A DNA stretch of 20,638 bases from CAYUJH01 sp964394585. Its GTDB lineage: Bacteria; Bacteroidota; Bacteroidia; Cytophagales; Flammeovirgaceae. Below, piece by piece: positions 16,164 through 20,638 of this stretch; within the stretch, counting starts at the first letter, position 1; each line of letters starts with the position of its first letter. The DNA lies in assembly GCA_964394585.1 (NCBI GenBank), contig CAYMYI010000072.1:1-20638 (forward strand). The letters run 5' to 3'. The notes below the pieces were generated by a model. That model saw only the letters and a program-made list of their open reading frames with translations, made no database searches and was not told where the DNA came from. The translations under genes were made by a program, and so were the position numbers.

Positions 16164-17867
16164 TCATATAGATAAGCTAGCACCGGATATTACAGCAATA
16201 TTATAAGTTTCACCAGTGGGTTGCAGTGTGCCCATAGCTATTGAACAGCTACAAAGTCTGTTCTGCCTAAAATAAGTAAATTTTATATTTTCTGAAGATT
16301 CCAGCAGTAAAGCGAGATTGGCTTGCGTGGCTTTTTTATTGTTAATCGCCACAATTTCGTCTCCTAAACTAAAATACAACGCTCCTGCTGAATCAGGCAA
16401 AATCGCTGTAACTTGTGGAAAAGCTAACTGCGTATTTAGTTTGATGCCTAGCATCATTTCCCAGGGCGATTCAGGGAAAGAACCTTCCAAAGTGGCTCCT
16501 ACCCTAGGCAAGTACGTATTAAATAGTGTTTCAAGCGGAGTGGTAGTTTCGATGAGCTCGCGGGCAAGCACTGCGCACTCTTCCCCGCCTGCTTCCTGCA
16601 TAAGTTCAAGAAACTCTTCATAGGTATACCCTTTTTCTTCTTTGCCAAATCGTTGCCACATCATGCGTACTATATCGTGAAAACTGATGCTATCTTCTGT
16701 TTTACTTTTCAGAATGATATGCAGAAGAAGCGTTACCAAAGCTCCTTTCACATAAATTGAAACGGTACGATTGGGAGCGCCCTGCCGATACCCATCTACC
16801 CATAAATCGAGGGAAGCCTCCACGAGCGAGTAATGAAACCGCCCTGCATTAGTGAAGTGGCGTTTCATCATTTTGTTTAGCTCAGCCACAAATTGGGGTG
16901 TATCCCATATGCCAGCTTTCCAAAGCAGGTAATCGCCATAAAATGTAGTGATTCCTTCTAGCATGAAGCCGGTTGTAAAATAGGTTTCCTTCTCAAAGGT
17001 ATAAGGTATAAACTCTTTGGGGCGGATACGTGCTACGTTCCACGCATGAAATAATTCGTGGGAACTAATTCCTAGTAACTCGTTATACAGTTCTGGCTCG
17101 TGTATGTTTTCAGAAGGCCCTAGCGTAATTACCGTAGAGTTTCGGTGCTCTACGCCATGATAGTGCCGATAAGGCAGCAGTTGAAACAAAAAGTGATATT
17201 CTTTTGTAGGAAACTCTCCAAAAAACTCGATTTGAGTGGCTATCATTTTTGTAAAGTCTTCTTCGAGGCGTTGCCAAGGCAAGTCGGCATCTGTCAAAAA
17301 CCACAGATAGAAATCGGTTTCCTCAATTTTTAGTTTTCTATGCTGCAGTTGGTTGCTAGCAATGAGGGGAGCATCTACTAAAGCGTAAAAGTTTTCAGCA
17401 TATAGTTTATTTTTTTGTTTAGGTAAGCTACAAGCGATTAAGTAATCTGTCGGGATCTGTAAATCAATTTCGTAAGGGAATACCACCATTTCTTTCACTT
17501 GTAAAGCACACGCAACCCAGTTTAGGTAAAGCTGGCCGGTATCGAGCCAGCACCCACCTGCATCCATATGTGCCGCGTAATAATCATAGGTTACTACTAC
17601 ATATCCCGTATTTTCTTTCAAAACAACCTGCCAAACATTCGTGCTGATTTTGGTAGCACTCAGCTCGTTGCCTTGTGCATCGGTGGCGTGTAATTTATAT
17701 ACATTTTGGGCATAATTTTGCCGCTCGTACCGCCCAGGGCGCCACAGTGGTAATTGCAATGTTAGGGATGAAGTATTGATGGCATGGGACGGAATCTGCA
17801 AAGAGAAATGCACAAGGTGAGAAAGTGGATTGGTGTAAGAAACGGTGTAAATAAGGGCTGAACTCAT
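16164..17867 (-). CDS. M61 family peptidase with C-terminal PDZ domain
   Basis: This 567-residue zinc metallopeptidase of the M61 (glycyl aminopeptidase-like) family has an N-terminal beta-rich domain (about 1-180). The catalytic domain carries the zinc motif HELFHAWN (His270, Glu271, His274) and the third ligand Glu304 in FMLEGITTFY, with the family GVEHRNS segment at 238-244. The C-terminal PDZ domain (about 470-545) includes LGIKLN, AILPDSAG and LGDEIVAINNK. Many relatives carry a signal peptide; here the N-terminus (MSSALIYTVSYTNPLSH) shows none, so the enzyme is probably cytosolic. The length is about normal for the family. It is divergent from the thioredoxin-SPOR gene and is followed by the secreted TPR gene. 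The substrates are unknown. Confidence 0.92.
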   Translation of the reverse strand: MSSALIYTVSYTNPLSHLVHFSLQIPSHAINTSSLTLQLPLWRPGRYERQNYAQNVYKLHATDAQGNELSATKISTNVWQVVLKENTGYVVVTYDYYAAHMDAGGCWLDTGQLYLNWVACALQVKEMVVFPYEIDLQIPTDYLIACSLPKQKNKLYAENFYALVDAPLIASNQLQHRKLKIEETDFYLWFLTDADLPWQRLEEDFTKMIATQIEFFGEFPTKEYHFLFQLLPYRHYHGVEHRNSTVITLGPSENIHEPELYNELLGISSHELFHAWNVARIRPKEFIPYTFEKETYFTTGFMLEGITTFYGDYLLWKAGIWDTPQFVAELNKMMKRHFTNAGRFHYSLVEASLDLWVDGYRQGAPNRTVSIYVKGALVTLLLHIILKSKTEDSISFHDIVRMMWQRFGKEEKGYTYEEFLELMQEAGGEECAVLARELIETTTPLETLFNTYLPRVGATLEGSFPESPWEMMLGIKLNTQLAFPQVTAILPDSAGALYFSLGDEIVAINNKKATQANLALLLESSENIKFTYFRQNRLCSCSIAMGTLQPTGETYNIAVISGASLSI

Positions 17868-17986
17868 ACAAAAAGGCCGATTTTTCTATTTATAGGTATT
17901 ATGCAATAGGTTTAGTTATTCGCTCAATTTACTATATTGCTTGCAGCCAACAATGAATTTGTTTCAATATTAAATATGATAATTAT

Positions 17987-18772
17987 ATGATGAAGGGACG
18001 TATTCTAACGATTTTTTGGGTAGCCCTCTCAAGTATTTGGGCACACGGACAGGCTTTTGAAAGTTTTATTTTTTTCAATGGGAATTATGAGCAGCTACAA
18101 ACAAGAGCTCAAAATGCGAATAAACCCTATTTTGTATACTTCTATGCAAACTGGTGCATGCCGGCAAAAGACATGAACGAAAAGACCTTCACGAACCCTA
18201 CGCTGGTAAACTATGCCATGAATAACTATTTAGGGATTGCTTTCGACGGTGAATCGCAAATTACCGAAGGCGCTCAACTGGCACAAACTCATAATGTATT
18301 GTATTACCCCACCATTATTTTCTTTACACCTGAAGGGAAAGAAGTCGACCGAATACATGGTTTCCAGCCAGCTTCGGTAGTGCTAGCTAAACTGAAAGCG
18401 CATGTAAACAAACGCGGAGAACCTACCGGCCCTGAATCTGATTTTGAATACAAACTCATACAACCTGAAGATAACGAAGGGTACTTGTTTAATGTATCGG
18501 CACGTACACAAAAGTTTAACGGTTATGGCGTACAGGTAGGTGTTTTCAAAAACTATCGAAACGTTTTTCTAAAAGTATTAGAGTTAGAAGAAGAATATTA
18601 CCACCGAAATATCATGGTGTATGTGAAGGAATCGGAAAGTGGAGACGATCTTTTTAAAATCATACTAGGCCCGTTTTTCACACAAGAACAAGCTGAGAAC
18701 TACCAAAAGCTCATTGAACAAAAGCAAAAAATTAATACAGTAATTGTAGAACTCGACGATTTAGACTATTAA
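17987..18772 (+). CDS. Secreted thioredoxin-fold protein with C-terminal SPOR domain; second active-site Cys missing
   Basis: This 261-residue exported protein has a signal peptide (about 1-22, ending WAHGQ) and a thioredoxin-fold domain (about 25-140). The C-terminus has a SPOR peptidoglycan-binding domain (about 178-256: YGVQVGVFKNYRN through FKIILGPFFTQEQAENY). The active site reads ANWCMPAKDM: Cys57 is present but the expected second cysteine is Ala60. The cis-Pro motif YYPT (Pro108) is kept. Cys57 is the only cysteine in the whole protein. It could not do dithiol-disulfide exchange in the usual way, so it may act as a single-cysteine isomerase or holdase, or may have lost redox function. 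The start may be the first or second ATG of ATGATG. The transcript ends at a strong hairpin right after the stop. Confidence 0.85.
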   Translation: MMKGRILTIFWVALSSIWAHGQAFESFIFFNGNYEQLQTRAQNANKPYFVYFYANWCMPAKDMNEKTFTNPTLVNYAMNNYLGIAFDGESQITEGAQLAQTHNVLYYPTIIFFTPEGKEVDRIHGFQPASVVLAKLKAHVNKRGEPTGPESDFEYKLIQPEDNEGYLFNVSARTQKFNGYGVQVGVFKNYRNVFLKVLELEEEYYHRNIMVYVKESESGDDLFKIILGPFFTQEQAENYQKLIEQKQKINTVIVELDDLDY

Positions 18773-18812
18773 AAAGAAACCCCCTGAAAATACTCAGGGG
18801 GTTTCTTTTTTT
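18771..18812. terminator. Strong bidirectional terminator between the thioredoxin-SPOR gene and cvpA
   Basis: The arms AAAAAGAAACCCCCTGA (18771-18787) and TCAGGGGGTTTCTTTTT (18794-18810) pair perfectly over 17 positions around a six-base loop. T-runs follow on the plus strand and, through the A-run, on the minus strand as well. It begins within the stop codon of the plus-strand gene and touches the stop of cvpA, so it serves both. Confidence 0.92.
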
Positions 18813-19371
18813 ATTGCCGCAATAAAGTTTGAATTTCTCTTGCTGTTTCGCCAATGGAGGGGGCAATGGTAGCACCTACATCTACCAACCATTCCTGAAA
18901 AGAAAGCAGACGAGGATACAGCAAAGAGTCTTGTGTAATTTCAGGGGGAAGGCTTAGCCCCACGGCATCGAACAGCCATATAAAAATGCTTAAAAATATG
19001 GCATGCTTTAATGCGCCTACTAACATACCGGCAAAATTGTCGAAATCGTCAAGGATGGAGTAGTCAATTTTATCTTGAAGTTTTTTACCCAAACTATTGA
19101 GCACCGCTGCCCCCACTAAGTAAATCACTATGTAAATACCAAAAGTGGTAGACTTTGGCACATCCACGTACTCTTCGGTACTTACAAACGTTTTTGCCAA
19201 AAGAAAAAATAGCAGCACAACGCCCAACACAAAAATGAAAATCGAAAGTATTTCTAACAAAAAGCCTTTCTTGTAGCCTTTATACCCTCCCCATACAATA
19301 GCGGCTCCCAAGACAATATCAATCACACGAATGTATGAGCTAAAATAGTTGGCTTGTATTGCAAAATCCAT
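18811..19371 (-). CDS. CvpA family membrane protein
   Basis: This 186-residue inner-membrane protein has about four hydrophobic segments (near 15-28, 38-60, 77-92, 113-138), matching the CvpA family, named from colicin V production. The conserved N-terminal pattern DIVLGAAIVWGGYKGYKKGF, with glycines and basic residues after the first helix, is typical. Its molecular function is not settled; family members are linked to envelope stress, biofilm and purF-adjacent roles in other bacteria. Here the upstream neighbour on the same strand is yqeY, 79 bases away, so the two may be cotranscribed. A strong hairpin ends the transcript. Confidence 0.85.
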   Translation of the reverse strand: MDFAIQANYFSSYIRVIDIVLGAAIVWGGYKGYKKGFLLEILSIFIFVLGVVLLFFLLAKTFVSTEEYVDVPKSTTFGIYIVIYLVGAAVLNSLGKKLQDKIDYSILDDFDNFAGMLVGALKHAIFLSIFIWLFDAVGLSLPPEITQDSLLYPRLLSFQEWLVDVGATIAPSIGETAREIQTLLRQ

Positions 19372-19450
19372 AATGCATATTTTCTGAAATGATGAATAGA
19401 TTGTTCCTATAACGTTTTGTAAAGAAAACGCCTACCTTCCTTACACAGTT

Positions 19451-19900
19451 TCAAGAAAGTGATGCTTTTACAAGCTGCGACACAAGCTTATTATCTGCTT
19501 TCCCCGCAAGCTCTTTGGTAGCCATACCCATTACTTTGCCCATGTCTTTCATGGAGCTAGCACCTACATTTGCTATAATTTCCTTCACTTTGGCAGCCAC
19601 TTCCTCTTCGCTCATCTGCTCGGGCAAGAACGAGGAGATTAACTCAGCTTCATACAATTCATTTTCGGCGAGATCGTCGCGGCCTCCATCTTGGTAGGTT
19701 TTTGCCGAGTCGCGCCGTTGCTTTACGGCTTTGGTAAGTACTTGCATTTCTTCAGCTTCTGAAAGCGTACCGCTACTTCCTTCCGAGGTTTCTGCCAATA
19801 AAATCATCGATTTAACAGAGCGCAATGCTGTAAGTTTTTGTTTATCCTTCGCTTTCATCGCCTCTTTCATGGCTTGCTCTATCTTTTCTTTCAGTGCCAT
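19451..19900 (-). CDS. YqeY-like (GatB/YqeY domain) protein
   Basis: This 149-residue protein is a stand-alone relative of the C-terminal tRNA-binding tail domain of GatB, the aspartyl/glutamyl-tRNA amidotransferase subunit. The family pattern is clear: MALKEKIEQAMKEAMKAKDK, then LTALRSVKSMI, an RRDSAKTYQDGGRDDLAENE segment (near 77-96), LISSFLPEQMSEEEV, and the end MGKVMGMATKELAGKAD. The length is usual for the family. It lacks a catalytic site. The role is uncertain, possibly in RNA binding. It is upstream of cvpA on the same strand and divergent from pdxJ. Confidence 0.93.
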   Translation of the reverse strand: MALKEKIEQAMKEAMKAKDKQKLTALRSVKSMILLAETSEGSSGTLSEAEEMQVLTKAVKQRRDSAKTYQDGGRDDLAENELYEAELISSFLPEQMSEEEVAAKVKEIIANVGASSMKDMGKVMGMATKELAGKADNKLVSQLVKASLS

Positions 19901-19984
19901 AGTATTGTTTTAAGGTTTATAGATTAATTATGTATTGATTCGTAGCATTTCGGTTTGCTTCTTTGCAAATCTTATCAAAATGTA

Positions 19985-19992
19985 CAAACTTA
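19985..19992 (-). promoter_or_regulatory. Candidate -7 promoter element (TAnnTTTG) for yqeY
   Basis: On the minus strand TAAGTTTG matches the Bacteroidota -7 element exactly and lies 84 bases before the yqeY start. No matching -33 was found. It lies in the 123-base divergent gap shared with pdxJ. Confidence 0.35.
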
Positions 19993-20023
19993 TCTGAAAA
20001 GCTCCTGAAATAATTTCCATATT

Positions 20024-20638
20024 ATGACCAAACTCAGCATTAACATCAATAAATTGGCAACGCTGCGTAACGCACGAGGAGGCAACAATCCTGATATTGT
20101 AAAATGCGCACAAGATTGCGAACGCTTTGGTGCCGAGGGAATCACCATACACCCACGCCCCGATGAGCGCCACATCCGATATGCCGATGTATATGCACTG
20201 CAAGAAGTCGTTACTACTGAGTTTAACATAGAAGGAAACCCAAAACAAGGGCGGTATCTCCAAATTGTGAAAGAAGTAAAGCCTGCCCAAGCCACCTTAG
20301 TCCCCGACGCGGAAGATGCCATTACTTCTAACAGCGGGTGGGATACCATCAAACATCATAACTATTTGGCAGAGGTAATTGGCGAGCTTAAAGCATTGGG
20401 GATTCGTACTTCTATTTTTGTAGACCCTATCCCCGAAATGATTGAAGGAGCTGCAAAAATTGGGACGGACCGCATAGAACTTTACACTGAAAACTACGCA
20501 AAACATTTTACAGTAGACCCCGCCAAAGCGCTTGCCCCTTACCATAATGCGGCAATACTCGCCAATAAATTGGGGCTAGGGCTTAACGCCGGCCACGACC
20601 TCGACCTGCATAACCTTCGGTATTTCTACCAACACATC
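20024..20638 (+). CDS. pdxJ: Pyridoxine 5'-phosphate synthase PdxJ (3' end outside window)
   Basis: PdxJ joins 3-amino-1-hydroxyacetone phosphate and 1-deoxy-D-xylulose 5-phosphate to make pyridoxine 5'-phosphate, the last ring-forming step of the DXP-dependent vitamin B6 pathway. The first 205 codons are visible and the frame is open to the right edge. Translation begins MTKLSININKLATLRNARGG, the PdxJ N-terminus, followed by GAEGITIHPRPDERHIRY with the phosphate-site and active-site region (about residues 40-57), TTEFNIEGNP (about 68-77), VPDAEDAITSNSGWD (about 92-106), DRIELYTE (about 151-158) and LGLNAGHDLD (near 185-196). This last part covers the conserved His of NAGHDL. It is divergent from yqeY. 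Confidence 0.95.
   Translation, partial: MTKLSININKLATLRNARGGNNPDIVKCAQDCERFGAEGITIHPRPDERHIRYADVYALQEVVTTEFNIEGNPKQGRYLQIVKEVKPAQATLVPDAEDAITSNSGWDTIKHHNYLAEVIGELKALGIRTSIFVDPIPEMIEGAAKIGTDRIELYTENYAKHFTVDPAKALAPYHNAAILANKLGLGLNAGHDLDLHNLRYFYQHI

Noticed and set aside
1..20638. Search for defence system, mobile element, CRISPR array, biosynthetic cluster or tRNA
   Set aside because: Reading both strands showed only housekeeping and envelope genes with matching base composition; no repeats, integrases, nucleases or cluster-like gene sets were found.

Overview
The window looks like ordinary chromosome from a member of the Bacteroidota, probably of the Cytophagia type. The signs are: genes with no Shine-Dalgarno sequence but A/T-rich bases before the start codon; several exact copies of the Bacteroidota -7 promoter element TAnnTTTG; a DUF4292-type lipoprotein; a CdaA diadenylate cyclase of Bacteroidota type; and several short lipoprotein signal peptides. 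The genus cannot be told from this sequence. No rRNA, tRNA, CRISPR array, transposase, integrase or phage gene was seen, and gene density is high, with no gene-free stretch above about 205 bases.

Layout, left to right. Bases 1-2802 hold the 3' part of a very large NtrY-like membrane sensor kinase that is open at the left edge. Next come a GhrA-like 2-hydroxyacid dehydrogenase (+) and, convergent to it, a CtlX-type amidinohydrolase (-). Divergent from ctlX is a lipid A-type acyltransferase (+). After it is a segment with two terminator-like hairpins and a doubtful small basic ORF, then a membrane-anchored FMN/3Fe-4S glutamate-synthase-like protein (-). A pterin-4a-carbinolamine dehydratase and the c-di-AMP synthase CdaA follow (+), converging on a large secreted lipoprotein esterase (-), whose probable terminator lies inside the end of cdaA. 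Divergent from the esterase is a UDP-glucuronate-epimerase-like gene broken by an in-frame TAA at codon 19, then a LysM lipoprotein (+). Convergent with the LysM gene, and sharing its stop codon bases, are crcB and a DUF4292 lipoprotein (one probable two-gene operon), then a secreted TPR protein and an M61 peptidase (all -). The right end has a thioredoxin-fold/SPOR fusion (+), a strong bidirectional terminator, CvpA and YqeY (-), and the 5' part of pdxJ (+), which runs off the right edge.

Functionally this is a mix of housekeeping (PdxJ, CdaA, CrcB, YqeY, acyltransferase) and cell-envelope genes (LysM and DUF4292 lipoproteins, TPR, SPOR, CvpA). I found no convincing dedicated new system. The items most worth a second look are the thioredoxin-SPOR fusion that lacks its second active-site cysteine, the nonsense-interrupted epimerase, the terminator inside cdaA, and the glutamate-synthase-like protein with a membrane anchor and no glutaminase domain.
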